A stretch of 64,000 bases of DNA from Mesoflavibacter sp037029465 (GCF_037029465.1 NZ_JAYMEM010000004.1:1-64000), one strand, 5' to 3'. Counted from the stretch's first letter, positions 28,483-38,833 are shown. Made by a program: numbers and translations. The notes: generated by a model not told the origin, from the sequence alone.

Positions 28483-29229
28483 CTAGCCTTTAAGGCTTGC
28501 CTTAAGATATTCGCTATTCATACGAGCAATGTTTTCTAAAGAAATTCCTTTAGGACATTCAATCTCGCAAGCTCCGGTATTGGTACAGTTACCAAAACCT
28601 TCTTCATCCATTTGCTTAACCATATTTAGAACACGGTCTGTAGCTTCTACTTGACCTTGTGGTAATAATGCAAATTGAGACACTTTAGCACCAACAAAAA
28701 GCATTGCACTAGAGTTTTTACAAGTTGCTACACAAGCACCACAACCAATACACGTTGCTGCTGCAAACGCATCGTCTGCGTCATGTTTATTTACAGGAAT
28801 TGCATTAGCATCTATAGTATTACCAGATGTGTTTACAGAAATAAATCCACCTGCATGTTGTATACGGTCAAAAGCACTTCTATCTACAACTAAATCTTTA
28901 ATTACAGGGAATGCTTTGGCTCTAAATGGTTCGATGAAAATGGTATCACCGTCTTTAAACATACGCATGTGTAATTGACAGGTTGTTATGCCTCTATCAG
29001 GTCCGTGTGCTTCACCATTAATGTATAACGAACACATACCGCAAATACCTTCACGACAATCATGATCAAACGCTACAGGCTCTTCACCTTTGTTAATCAA
29101 TTGTTCGTTTAATACGTCTAACATTTCTAAAAAAGACATATCTGGTGAAATATCGCTAACTTGATAGTCAACCATTTTTCCTTTATCGTTAGCGTTTTTT
29201 TGACGCCATATTTTTAATGTTAAATTCAT
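28483..29229 (-). CDS. sdhB: Succinate dehydrogenase/fumarate reductase iron-sulfur subunit
   Basis: This 248-residue subunit carries three Fe-S centres. The [2Fe-2S] motif is 'DCREGICGMC' plus a later Cys in 'GITTCQLH'. The two other clusters use 'CIGCGACVATC' and 'CTNTGACEIECPKGI'. It passes electrons from SdhA FAD to the membrane cytochrome and menaquinone. It is the last gene of the sdhC-sdhA-orf-sdhB unit and is followed by a strong terminator. Confidence 0.96.
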   Translation of the reverse strand: MNLTLKIWRQKNANDKGKMVDYQVSDISPDMSFLEMLDVLNEQLINKGEEPVAFDHDCREGICGMCSLYINGEAHGPDRGITTCQLHMRMFKDGDTIFIEPFRAKAFPVIKDLVVDRSAFDRIQHAGGFISVNTSGNTIDANAIPVNKHDADDAFAAATCIGCGACVATCKNSSAMLFVGAKVSQFALLPQGQVEATDRVLNMVKQMDEEGFGNCTNTGACEIECPKGISLENIARMNSEYLKASLKG

Positions 29230-29250
29230 AACAATTGTTTTTTATTGATC

Positions 29251-29604
29251 TTAACGGTGTTGGTTACTTCCTATTTCTTGAATGCCTAAACCAGCTTTTT
29301 CAAAGTCAATATCCAAACCGCCTGTTTTTTTAAGTATAAAATTAATTATTGCTGTTGTTATTAGCGTAACAATAAACACCATAATCCCATAAAAGATTGG
29401 TGCAAGAATGATTACGAATAATCCACCTCCTATAATTGCTGCGCCAGGACCAAAATCTTGACTAGCACCAACTGCAGAAAATAACAACATAAATGGAACA
29501 AAAATAACAAGCATAATTAATGCGGTTGCTATAGCTGCTATAGTCGCATATTTTACTGGATCTATACGCATTAAGCGTAATGTCATTCTGTTACTTGTAT
29601 CCAT
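29251..29604 (-). CDS. Small membrane protein inserted between sdhA and sdhB
   Basis: This 117-residue protein has at least two transmembrane segments (about 18-42 and 54-90, the second probably two helices). The N-terminus is polar ('MTLRLMRIDPVKYATI') and the cytoplasmic tail reads 'GLDIDFEKAGLG'. The N-terminal 'RIDPVKYA' pattern recalls DUF3566-type membrane proteins, but I am not certain. It lies 5 bases after sdhA and 21 before sdhB, so it is part of the operon. It is not one of the standard Sdh subunits, and the SdhC here already belongs to the single-chain cytochrome type. Confidence 0.7.
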   Translation of the reverse strand: MDTSNRMTLRLMRIDPVKYATIAAIATALIMLVIFVPFMLLFSAVGASQDFGPGAAIIGGGLFVIILAPIFYGIMVFIVTLITTAIINFILKKTGGLDIDFEKAGLGIQEIGSNQHR

Positions 29605-29609
29605 CTTTA

Positions 29610-31622
29610 TTATTTGTAACTTCTTTGTTTTAACTCGATATCGTTAAACTCAAGTTGTTCTTTGTGTAATTGCGCTTCACTTGGTTGTCCTTTGTATTCC
29701 CAAGCAGCAACGTAAGCAAAGTTTTCGTCATCACGTTTTGCTTCACCTTTTTGCTCTCCACTTTCTTCAACAAAGTCTTCTCTAAAGTGTCCACCACAAG
29801 ATTCTTCACGATGTAATGCATCTTTAGCAAATAACTCTCCTAATTCTAAGAAATCTGCTACACGACCAGCTTTAGCTAACTCTTCGTTAAATTCGTCTGC
29901 TGTTCCTGGTACTCTTACTTCTTTCCAGAATTCTTCACGTAAAGCTTTTATTTCTGAAATAGCTTCAGTTAAACCTTTTACATTACGTGCCATACCAACT
30001 TTGTTCCACATGATTTTTCCTAATTTCTTGTGGAAATAATCTACAGAATGCTTTCCTTCATTATTTATAAAGAAATCGATACTATCACGTACATTTTTCT
30101 CTGCTTCTTCAAATTCTTTTGAATCTGTAGAAATTGGTCCTGTTCTAATATCGTGTGATAAATAATCACCGATAGTATAAGGTAACACAAAATAACCGTC
30201 TGCTAATCCTTGCATTAAAGCAGATGCACCTAAACGGTTGGCACCATGATCAGAGAAGTTAGCTTCTCCAATTGCATATAATCCAGAAACGGTTGTTTGT
30301 AAGTTATAATCTACCCAAAGTCCACCCATTGTATAGTGTACTGCAGGATAAATCATCATCGGAGTTTCATATGGGTTTTGATCTACGATTTTTTCGTACA
30401 TCTGGAATAAGTTACCGTATTTAGTTTTGATAACTTCTTGTCCTAATTTTTTAACTAAAGCAGCATCGCTTTCATCTAAACCTTTAACGTGTGCTTGCTC
30501 TTTACCGTAACGTGTTATTGCAGAAGCAAAGTCTAAGTAAACTGCTTCTCCTGTTGCGTTTACACCGTAACCTGCATCACAACGCTCTTTTGCCGCACGA
30601 GAGGCAACATCACGAGGGACAAGGTTACCAAATGCTGGATAACGACGCTCTAAGTAATAATCTCTATTTTCTTCAGCAATTTCAGTTGGTTTTAATCGTC
30701 CTTCTCTAATTGCTTTTACATCTTCAATGTTTTTTGGTACCCAAATACGTCCGTCATTACGTAACGACTCAGACATTAATGTTAATTTAGATTGGTGATC
30801 TCCTGTAACAGGAATACATGTTGGGTGAATTTGCGTGTAACATGGGTTTGCAAAATAAGCACCACGTTTGTGCGCTTTCCAAGCTGCTGTTACGTTACTA
30901 CCCATTGCATTTGTTGATAAGAAAAATACATTACCGTATCCACCAGTACCTAAAACTACTGCGTGAGCTGAGTGACGCTCGATTTCACCTGTAACTAAAT
31001 TACGAGTAATGATACCTCTTGCTTTACCGTCTACAATTACTACATCTAGCATTTCATGACGGTTGTACATTTTTATTTTTCCACGTCCTATTTGACGGTT
31101 CATTGCAGAGTAAGCTCCTAATAATAATTGCTGACCTGTTTGTCCTGCTGCGTAAAATGTACGAGATACTAACACTCCACCAAAAGAACGGTTGTCTAAT
31201 AATCCACCATATTCACGTGCAAAAGGAACACCTTGTGCTACACATTGGTCAATAATATTTGCAGAAACTTCTGCTAAACGATATACGTTTGCTTCTCTAG
31301 AACGGTAATCTCCTCCTTTTACAGTATCGTAAAATAAACGATAGTTTGAGTCACCATCTCCTTGATAATTTTTGGCAGCATTAATACCACCTTGCGCTGC
31401 AATAGAGTGCGCACGTCTTGGTGAATCCTGAAAGCAAAATGCTTTCACATTATAACCTAACTCTGCCAAAGTAGCAGCAGCAGATCCACCAGCTAATCCA
31501 GTACCAACAACAATAACATCTATAAGACGCTTGTTAGCTGGGTTAACTAAATTGATTTTATTTTTATGATTAGTCCATTTGTCTGCAATTGGACCTTTAG
31601 GTACTTTTGAATCTAAACTCAT
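29610..31622 (-). CDS. sdhA: Succinate dehydrogenase/fumarate reductase flavoprotein subunit
   Basis: The start is the ATG at 31622 (670 residues); a TTG two codons earlier is less likely. The FAD-binding motif 'VVGTGLAGGSAAATLAELG' is near residue 39. The covalent-FAD region is 'RRAHSIAAQGGINAA', and catalytic elements include 'HPTCIP' and 'HYTMGGLW'. Length and sequence fit the Bacteroidota-type menaquinone-linked enzyme. It oxidises succinate to fumarate or runs the reverse reaction on the cytoplasmic face. It starts 13 bases after the sdhC stop. Confidence 0.96.
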   Translation of the reverse strand: MSLDSKVPKGPIADKWTNHKNKINLVNPANKRLIDVIVVGTGLAGGSAAATLAELGYNVKAFCFQDSPRRAHSIAAQGGINAAKNYQGDGDSNYRLFYDTVKGGDYRSREANVYRLAEVSANIIDQCVAQGVPFAREYGGLLDNRSFGGVLVSRTFYAAGQTGQQLLLGAYSAMNRQIGRGKIKMYNRHEMLDVVIVDGKARGIITRNLVTGEIERHSAHAVVLGTGGYGNVFFLSTNAMGSNVTAAWKAHKRGAYFANPCYTQIHPTCIPVTGDHQSKLTLMSESLRNDGRIWVPKNIEDVKAIREGRLKPTEIAEENRDYYLERRYPAFGNLVPRDVASRAAKERCDAGYGVNATGEAVYLDFASAITRYGKEQAHVKGLDESDAALVKKLGQEVIKTKYGNLFQMYEKIVDQNPYETPMMIYPAVHYTMGGLWVDYNLQTTVSGLYAIGEANFSDHGANRLGASALMQGLADGYFVLPYTIGDYLSHDIRTGPISTDSKEFEEAEKNVRDSIDFFINNEGKHSVDYFHKKLGKIMWNKVGMARNVKGLTEAISEIKALREEFWKEVRVPGTADEFNEELAKAGRVADFLELGELFAKDALHREESCGGHFREDFVEESGEQKGEAKRDDENFAYVAAWEYKGQPSEAQLHKEQLEFNDIELKQRSYK

Positions 31623-31635
31623 AGTCAACTATTTT

Positions 31636-32310
<675 letters not shown>

Positions 32311-32338
32311 TGTATATATGGTTAATTTTTTCTTTTTA

Positions 32339-32370
32339 CAAAGATAAGCCTCAGAGCAATTTATAGCAAA
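32339..32370 (-). promoter_or_regulatory. Promoter of the sdh operon (TTTG-N20-TATCTTTG)
   Basis: The minus strand carries a -33 TTTG (32367-32370) and a -7 TATCTTTG (32339-32346) with 20 bases between them. This is the best-formed promoter in the window. It lies 28 bases before the sdhC ATG. Confidence 0.82.
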
Positions 32371-32419
32371 TTAAAAGCAGTATTTACGCTATTTAGAATG
32401 AGTTTAATTAATTTGAAAC

Positions 32420-35263
32420 TTACTTTACTTCAAACGTTTTAGTTGTGTCATTAATTTTGATTGAGTATTTCCCTTTTGGCAAGTAAAATTTTCCGTTTTT
32501 AGCTTTGTTAATGATTAAAGACGAATTCTCTTTTAACAACTTTTCTTTAGCTTCTTCGGTAATATCTAAACCGTATTCAAGATAATTAAAACCTTTAATT
32601 GCGTAAACAGATGTTGTTTGTAACACTGTGTTTTCTTCGGTTAGTATTTGAAATTCGGTTTTTCCCGTAAAGTTGCTATAATATTCTACAGCTAATTTTG
32701 GTTCAAATGGTTTTGCCCATTTGCTCCAACTACTTCCCCAACGTCCAGAATATCTTACATCATTTACATCAAAAATTGAAATATTTTGAGACGCACTTTC
32801 AACCTCATCATATTTTTGAAGATTTGCCACATTGGTTTTATAAATACTTCTTCCGTGTGTTGCTAATAACAAATCATTAGTGTCTTTTTGAATCACCAAA
32901 TCATGTACTGCAACTGCTGGTAAACCTTTAGAAAATGCTTGCCATGCTTCACCTTTATTAAAAGATACATACACGCCATTATCGGTTCCTAAATACAACA
33001 TACTTTGATTTACAGGATCTTCTTTAATCACGTTTACTGGAGACATCGGTACGTTTGAAGAAATATCTTTCCACGTTTGACCAAAGTCATCAGACCTATA
33101 AATGTATGTTGAAAAATCGTCCCAACGGTAACCGTTTAACGTTACATAAACACGTTCTTTTTTATGTGAAGACGCTATAACGCGACTTACCCATAAATCT
33201 TTTGGAAATGAGGTTGAAATGTTTTGCCAATTCGCTCCACCATTTTTAGTCACGTGTAATAACCCATCATCACTACCTGCGTAAATTAATCCAAATTGAA
33301 ATGGCGATTCGCTAATACTTGTTAAAGTACCGTAGGCAACATTTCCTTTTTTGCCTCCATTGGTTAAATCGTCACTAATAGCTTCCCAAGTATTTCCTTG
33401 GTCTAAAGATCGCATTAATTTATTACCACCTAAATACAAAATATCTTGATTGTGGCTAGAAAGTTCTATTGGTGTTTGCCAGTTAAAACGATACGGACTT
33501 TCACCTAATTGATGTTTTGGTTGTATGTAAGTTTGGTCTTCAGTTTCAAAATTTAATCGATAATAATTACCAAATTGGTAACCTGTGTAAATAATATTTG
33601 GATTGCGGTTATCAATTTCTATTTGCATACCATCTCCGCCCATAATCATTTCCCAAGGATATTGCCCGTATTGCTGCCAACCTCTATCTTCTGGAGCATT
33701 ATTTGCACCTTTCCAAACACCATTATCCTGTAAGCCACCATACACATTGTAAGGCGTTTGATTGTCAACGTTTATAGCATAAAATTGCCCAACAGATGGC
33801 GAGTTGTTTTTAATCCAGGTTTCGCCATCATCATAAGTAATGTTTACGCCTCCATCATTACCATTAATTAAATGATTTGGGTTTTTAGGATTAATCCACA
33901 GCGCATGATGATCTGCATGGACATTTTCTGCATCTATAGATGTAAATGTTTTACCACCATCTTTAGATTTTAAAATTGGAACACCATAAATATACACGTG
34001 TTCTTGATTGGCTGGCGACACGTAAATATGTCCAAAATAATAGCCGTAACTGTAATATAAATCGTCTATATAATCGTCATGCGTTTTACGCCAAGTTAAT
34101 CCTCCATCTGTACTTTTATACACTTCTGCTCCAATAACTGGCGTGTCAAATAACATAGAGTTGGCATCTTCTAAATAAGTTGCTAAATCGGCAGGTTTTA
34201 CATTACCGCTACGTACCATTTGTTTAACATTTTCGGCACGGTATTTTTCTTGAAAACCGTTAGTCTTTAAAAAATTATTCAGTTTTTTATCTTCTAATTT
34301 TAAAAATGCATCTGTACTCATCGATTTAAAATCGTCTTTCTGCAAGCCGTTACTTTCATCTTTTTTAGCTTCAGAAGGTCTTCTAAATTGACTATCATGT
34401 ATTGCATAAACAATATTATTATCGTAAACTGCCAATCCTATTCGGCCAACACCATTTCCTGTAGGGAAACCACTTTCTTTAGTAGATACTTTTTGCCAAG
34501 TTTCACCTGCATCTGTACTTTTATAAATTGCAGAGTTATTTCCGCTTCCGTCAAAATTCCAAGCTTTTCTGTCTTTAGTCCAAGATGATGCAAACATGGT
34601 GTTATAATCGTTTGGTGAATGTTGCACATCTATAATTCCGCTAACTTCATCCACAAACAAGGTTTTTGTCCACGTTTTTCCGCCATCTTTAGTTTTATAA
34701 ATACCTCTATCTTTGCTTTTAGAGTACAAGCTACCAGTGACACCAACAACCACTTCTTCAGGATTGTTTGGATTAATTAAGATACGTCCAACGTGCTGCG
34801 AGTTTGGTAAACCAACATGCTGCCAAGTATTACCATTGTTATTAGATTTAAGCATACCAATACCAGCATAAGAAGAACGTGACGCATTGTTTTCTCCTGT
34901 TCCAACCCAAATGGTATTGCTATTCCAATCTACAGCAATATCACCTACATTTTGGGTTTGCGCACTATCTAAAATTGGCGTAAAAGACGTACCGTTATTT
35001 GTGGTATGCCAAACGCCACCAGATGCGTAGCCTACATAAAATTCGGTTGGATTTTCTGGATTTACAGCCAAATCTACCACACGACCGCTCATTACCGTTG
35101 GTCCTATATTTTCAAATGGCACATTTTTGACAAGAGAACTATTTATAAGCTCTTTTTTAGCCTCTAAAGCTTGTTGTACTTTATTAGATGCTGTTGGTTT
35201 TTGTTGCGCATTGGCATTAAAAACAAAAAGTGTAAGTAAGATTAACAGAAGTTTAAGTCGCAT
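32420..35263 (-). CDS. Secreted BNR/sortilin-type beta-propeller protein
   Basis: This 947-residue protein has a signal peptide (1-19, ending NANAQ). Many BNR/Asp-box repeats follow, such as 'YKTKDGGKTWTK', 'YKSTDAGETWQK' and 'SKDGGKTFTS'. These are spread from about residue 70 to 840 and imply one or two large beta-propellers of the VPS10/sortilin or glycosyl hydrolase 74-like type. The ~100 C-terminal residues are beta-rich and lack a T9SS sorting signal. The family is often named glycosyl hydrolase, but I see no specific catalytic residues, so a protease-accessory, binding or hydrolase role remains open. It is divergent from aminopeptidase P. Confidence 0.85.
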   Translation of the reverse strand: MRLKLLLILLTLFVFNANAQQKPTASNKVQQALEAKKELINSSLVKNVPFENIGPTVMSGRVVDLAVNPENPTEFYVGYASGGVWHTTNNGTSFTPILDSAQTQNVGDIAVDWNSNTIWVGTGENNASRSSYAGIGMLKSNNNGNTWQHVGLPNSQHVGRILINPNNPEEVVVGVTGSLYSKSKDRGIYKTKDGGKTWTKTLFVDEVSGIIDVQHSPNDYNTMFASSWTKDRKAWNFDGSGNNSAIYKSTDAGETWQKVSTKESGFPTGNGVGRIGLAVYDNNIVYAIHDSQFRRPSEAKKDESNGLQKDDFKSMSTDAFLKLEDKKLNNFLKTNGFQEKYRAENVKQMVRSGNVKPADLATYLEDANSMLFDTPVIGAEVYKSTDGGLTWRKTHDDYIDDLYYSYGYYFGHIYVSPANQEHVYIYGVPILKSKDGGKTFTSIDAENVHADHHALWINPKNPNHLINGNDGGVNITYDDGETWIKNNSPSVGQFYAINVDNQTPYNVYGGLQDNGVWKGANNAPEDRGWQQYGQYPWEMIMGGDGMQIEIDNRNPNIIYTGYQFGNYYRLNFETEDQTYIQPKHQLGESPYRFNWQTPIELSSHNQDILYLGGNKLMRSLDQGNTWEAISDDLTNGGKKGNVAYGTLTSISESPFQFGLIYAGSDDGLLHVTKNGGANWQNISTSFPKDLWVSRVIASSHKKERVYVTLNGYRWDDFSTYIYRSDDFGQTWKDISSNVPMSPVNVIKEDPVNQSMLYLGTDNGVYVSFNKGEAWQAFSKGLPAVAVHDLVIQKDTNDLLLATHGRSIYKTNVANLQKYDEVESASQNISIFDVNDVRYSGRWGSSWSKWAKPFEPKLAVEYYSNFTGKTEFQILTEENTVLQTTSVYAIKGFNYLEYGLDITEEAKEKLLKENSSLIINKAKNGKFYLPKGKYSIKINDTTKTFEVK

Positions 35264-35300
35264 AGTTAGTATAATTTTCTTTAAAGATAATTAATCTTCT

Positions 35301-35308
35301 TATTTTTG
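35301..35308 (+). promoter_or_regulatory. -7 box for aminopeptidase P
   Basis: TATTTTTG fits TAnnTTTG and lies 55 bases before the ATG at 35364. No -33 element is obvious. Confidence 0.4.
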
Positions 35309-35330
35309 AAGAAATAAATAGATAATACCT

Positions 35331-35349
35331 TTTCGCTTTCGCGGAAAGC
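35331..35349. repeat. Short palindrome GCTTTCGCGGAAAGC, copy 1
   Basis: The 16 bases TTTCGCTTTCGCGGAA occur here and again at 59957-59972, each time just upstream of a start codon in an AT-rich gap. This copy extends to a 6-bp palindrome around GCG at 35335-35349. Confidence 0.55.
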
Positions 35350-35363
35350 AAAATAATATCCTA

Positions 35364-36656
35364 ATGAAATACCACAAAATAGACTCAGAACTGTTTGTAA
35401 AAAACCGTAAAAATTTTGCTGCAAAAATGCTTCCTAGCAGTTTAGCCGTATTTAATTCTAACGATATTTATCCAATTGGTGCAGATAGCACGCTACCTTT
35501 TCAGCAAAACCGTGATCTTTTTTATTTAAGCGGTGTTGATCAAGAAGAAAGTGTACTTGTTATTTTTCCTGATTGCCCAAATCCAAAACACCGTGAAATC
35601 TTATTTTTAAAAGAAACTAACGAGCATATTGCTGTTTGGGAAGGCGAAAAATTAACTAAAGAAAAAGCGTTTGAAACTAGCGGTATCAAAACCGTGTATT
35701 GGTTACAAGATTTAGATAAAATCTTATTCGAAATCATGACGCAATGCGATACTGTTTACATTAATACTAACGAGCATTACCGTGCCAATGTAGAAACCGA
35801 AACACGAGAAGACCGTTTTACAAAAAAACTTAAAGACCGTTTTCCTGCGCATCGTGTGGCTAAAAGCAACCCAATTTTACAACGTTTACGTTCTGTAAAA
35901 GATCAAATTGAAATTGACTTAATACAAAACGCTTGTAACATTACCGAAAAAGGTTTTAGACGTATTTTAGAGTTTGTAAAACCTGGCGTTATGGAATTTA
36001 ACATTGAAGCCGAGTTTATGCATGAGTTTTTAAACAATCGTTCTCGTGGTTTTGCCTACACACCAATTGTTGCATCTGGAAACAATGCAAACGTATTACA
36101 CTACATAGAAAATAATCAAGAGTGTAAAGCTGGTGATTTAATCCTTTTAGACATTGGTGCAGAATATGCTAATTATAGCAGTGATATGTCACGTACCATA
36201 CCTGTATCTGGTAAATTTACAGCACGTCAAAAAGAAGTATACAACGCTGTAAACCGCGTAAAAAATGAAGCTACAAAAATGCTTACACCAGGAACCATTT
36301 GGGCAGATTACCACGTAGAAGTTGGTAAATTAATGACTAGCGAGTTAATAGGTTTAGGCTTATTAGACAAAGCAGATGTACAAAACGAAAACCCAGATTG
36401 GCCAGCTTATAAAAAATACTTTATGCATGGTACATCTCACCATATGGGATTAGACACGCATGATTATGGTATTTTAACAGAGCCTATGCAAGCTAACATG
36501 GTCTTTACTGTAGAGCCAGGTATTTATATACCAGATGAAGGTTTTGGTATTAGACTAGAAGACGATGTAGTTATCCAAGAAACTGGAGAACCTTTTAACT
36601 TAATGAGAAATATCCCAATTGAAGCTGATGAAATTGAGGAGATTATGAATAAATAA
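35364..36656 (+). CDS. pepP: Xaa-Pro aminopeptidase (aminopeptidase P, M24B)
   Basis: This 430-residue cytoplasmic metallopeptidase has the AMP_N domain at about 1-160 and a pita-bread M24 domain after it. Metal ligands are recognisable in 'LLDIGAEYANYSSDMSRT' (two Asp), 'HGTSHHMGLDTHD' (His), 'FTVEPGIY' (Glu) and 'IRLEDDV' (Glu). It removes N-terminal residues preceding proline. It shares a bidirectional terminator with the convergent aspartate kinase gene. Confidence 0.93.
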   Translation: MKYHKIDSELFVKNRKNFAAKMLPSSLAVFNSNDIYPIGADSTLPFQQNRDLFYLSGVDQEESVLVIFPDCPNPKHREILFLKETNEHIAVWEGEKLTKEKAFETSGIKTVYWLQDLDKILFEIMTQCDTVYINTNEHYRANVETETREDRFTKKLKDRFPAHRVAKSNPILQRLRSVKDQIEIDLIQNACNITEKGFRRILEFVKPGVMEFNIEAEFMHEFLNNRSRGFAYTPIVASGNNANVLHYIENNQECKAGDLILLDIGAEYANYSSDMSRTIPVSGKFTARQKEVYNAVNRVKNEATKMLTPGTIWADYHVEVGKLMTSELIGLGLLDKADVQNENPDWPAYKKYFMHGTSHHMGLDTHDYGILTEPMQANMVFTVEPGIYIPDEGFGIRLEDDVVIQETGEPFNLMRNIPIEADEIEEIMNK

Positions 36657-36676
36657 TAGTCTTTAGTAGAGATTTT

Positions 36677-36705
36677 AAAAAGCGAACCAAATGGTTCGCT
36701 TTTTT
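36677..36705. terminator. Bidirectional terminator between pepP and lysC
   Basis: The stem AAAAGCGAACCA/TGGTTCGCTTTT has T-runs on both strands. It lies 20 bases after the pepP stop and 10 bases beyond the lysC stop. Confidence 0.9.
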
Positions 36706-36715
36706 ACAAATCAAC

Positions 36716-38041
36716 TTAAACTAAAATTTGGTTATTTTCAAAGACATAGCGTTGTAGCTTTTTAAGAGTCTCTACTTTATCGCTAGTATTAATTAATAGT
36801 GAGATATTATTATTGCTTCCGCCGTAAGAAATCATTCTTACATTAACATCTTGTAAAATCTGGAATAAATTTGGCGTATCTGGATGATACACTATTGCAT
36901 TTCCTACCAAACATACAATACTCATATAATCATCCACTTCTACGTGTGCAAAGGTTTTAAGCTCGTTAACAATTGCATTTAAAGCTGTGGTATTGTCTAT
37001 GGTTAATGATACTGCAATTTCAGACGTAGTAATCATATCTATAGACGTTTCGTAACGCTCAAAAATTTCAAAAACTTTCTTTAAAAATCCATGTGCTAAC
37101 AACATTCTAGCCGACTTAATTTTGATAGCCGTAATACCATCTTTTGCAGCTATTGCTTTAATACCTTCGCCATGTACTTGGTTAGTAATTAACGTACCGT
37201 GTGCATTTGGCGACATGGTGTTTTTTAATCGCACAGGTATATCAAAAGCGCTAACTGGCATTACCGTTTGTGGATGCAGAATTTTAGCTCCAAAATAAGC
37301 CAACTCTGCAGACTCGTCAAAAGACAGATTAGAAATAGCTTTGGTGTTTTCTACAAAACGCGGATCGTTGTTATGAAATCCATCAATATCGGTCCAAATT
37401 TGTACTTCTTCGGCTCTTAACACTGCACCAATAATGGTTGCGGTATAATCGCTTCCTCCACGTTGTAGGTTGGCAATATTACCTTCGGCATCACGACAAA
37501 TAAAGCCTTGCGTGATGTAAATATCGGCTGAGTTTTCAGAAAGAATTCTATTTAAATTCTGATTAATATAAAAATTATCAGGTTCGTTAGTTTTATCAAT
37601 ACGCATAAAATCTAATGCTGGCAACAAACTTGCGTTAATGCCTTCTTGCATTAAAAATCGGCTAAAAATAAATGTCGATAATAATTCGCCCTGCGCCACC
37701 AAAGTATTATATGTTAATGCTGTAAATGGCTGATTGATTTGCGCCTCTACACCAGAGAACACAGAAGCAACATAAGCAGTTACCTCAGCATTAATCTCTT
37801 TATTAGTTAAAAGCGTGTTTATCGTGTTTGCGTAATGTACTTTTAATTGGTCAATTACAGTTTGCGCTGTGTCTTGTTGACCTGTTTTTATGGCTTCAGA
37901 AATATTAACCAACGCATTGGTTGTGCCCGACATTGCTGATAAAACAACTACTTTTTTCTGACCGTCATTGATAATGTTTTTTACATTAATCATGTTCTCT
38001 ACACTACCAACAGATGTTCCGCCAAACTTTAATACTAGCAT
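36716..38041 (-). CDS. lysC: Aspartate kinase (monofunctional)
   Basis: This 441-residue protein catalyses the first step of the aspartate pathway to Lys, Met, Thr and Ile. The kinase domain begins 'MLVLKFGGTSVGSVENM' and contains 'QRGGSDYTATIIGA' and 'WTDIDGFHNNDPRF'. Two ACT domains at the C-terminus (about 300-441) should provide feedback control, for example 'IDMITTSEIAVSLTID' and 'VNVRMISYGGSNNNISLLI'. It is not fused to homoserine dehydrogenase. It is transcribed divergently from an ACT-like protein gene 102 bases away. Confidence 0.93.
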   Translation of the reverse strand: MLVLKFGGTSVGSVENMINVKNIINDGQKKVVVLSAMSGTTNALVNISEAIKTGQQDTAQTVIDQLKVHYANTINTLLTNKEINAEVTAYVASVFSGVEAQINQPFTALTYNTLVAQGELLSTFIFSRFLMQEGINASLLPALDFMRIDKTNEPDNFYINQNLNRILSENSADIYITQGFICRDAEGNIANLQRGGSDYTATIIGAVLRAEEVQIWTDIDGFHNNDPRFVENTKAISNLSFDESAELAYFGAKILHPQTVMPVSAFDIPVRLKNTMSPNAHGTLITNQVHGEGIKAIAAKDGITAIKIKSARMLLAHGFLKKVFEIFERYETSIDMITTSEIAVSLTIDNTTALNAIVNELKTFAHVEVDDYMSIVCLVGNAIVYHPDTPNLFQILQDVNVRMISYGGSNNNISLLINTSDKVETLKKLQRYVFENNQILV

Positions 38042-38110
38042 TTTTTTATTTTTTAGACCGCTAAACTACTATTAACCTTAGTAATAGCCTTAAAAATGAA
38101 AAATTTATAC

Positions 38111-38118
38111 TACTTTTG
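38111..38118 (+). promoter_or_regulatory. -7 box for the ACT-like protein gene
   Basis: TACTTTTG fits TAnnTTTG and lies 25 bases before the ATG at 38144. Confidence 0.5.
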
Positions 38119-38143
38119 CACAAATTGTTAAATAATTAACATT

Positions 38144-38800
38144 ATGAAAACTATTTCATCTTGCGTTGAAGATATCTTAATTGCACAACCTTTTTTAGAA
38201 GAAGCTTTAACACGTAGTATTATAAATTATTCTGCTTTAGCAGAAGAACTACGCGAACCTATAAGTAATATGCTAAGAAAACCCGTAAAATCTGGCGCTA
38301 TTATGATGGCATTAAGACGTTATAACACACCAAATAATTTACGCCATTCTTTAAAACTAAAAACAACACTTCAAAAACTGGGTGATATTACGGTACGTTC
38401 TAACCTTAGTGATTTTACGTTTCAAAACTCGGAAACCTTAATACAATGTCACACCAAAATTTTAGAACAAGTTGAAACGAACAAAGACATTTTTTATGCG
38501 TTTACTAGAGGTATTTACGAGAGCAACATTATTATTTCCAGCTCTGAAAACAAGCAAGTTTTAAAACGTTTTAAAGATGAAATTCAAATAGGGCTGCAAG
38601 AAGGTTTATCTGCTATTAGTGTAAGATTGCCTAAAGACAACTCTAAAGTATCTGGTTTGTATTATCAAATTTTTAAGCGCTTAGCTTGGGAAAACATCCC
38701 AATTTACGAAGTGGTTTCTACTACCAATGAGTTTACTGTATTGGTTGAAGATCACGTGGTAGACAAAGCATTTTCTGTGATTAAAAATTTGAAGAATTGA
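38144..38800 (+). CDS. ACT-like domain protein divergent from lysC
   Basis: This 218-residue protein has no signal peptide. The N-terminal ~80 residues are helical ('EDILIAQPFLEEALTRSI', 'LRKPVKSGAIMMALRRY') and could form a winged-helix-like DNA-binding or dimerisation unit. The C-terminal ~65 residues ('GLSAISVRLP', 'GLYYQIFKRLAWENIPIYEV', 'EFTVLVEDHVVDKAFSVI') match the pattern of the ACT domains in aspartate kinase. Given its place opposite lysC, it may sense an aspartate-family amino acid and regulate that gene or bind the kinase. That is inference; the family has no assigned function that I know. Confidence 0.7.
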   Translation: MKTISSCVEDILIAQPFLEEALTRSIINYSALAEELREPISNMLRKPVKSGAIMMALRRYNTPNNLRHSLKLKTTLQKLGDITVRSNLSDFTFQNSETLIQCHTKILEQVETNKDIFYAFTRGIYESNIIISSSENKQVLKRFKDEIQIGLQEGLSAISVRLPKDNSKVSGLYYQIFKRLAWENIPIYEVVSTTNEFTVLVEDHVVDKAFSVIKNLKN

Positions 38801-38833
38801 TTTAGGGTTTTTTGTTTAATTTACTTTTAGTAA

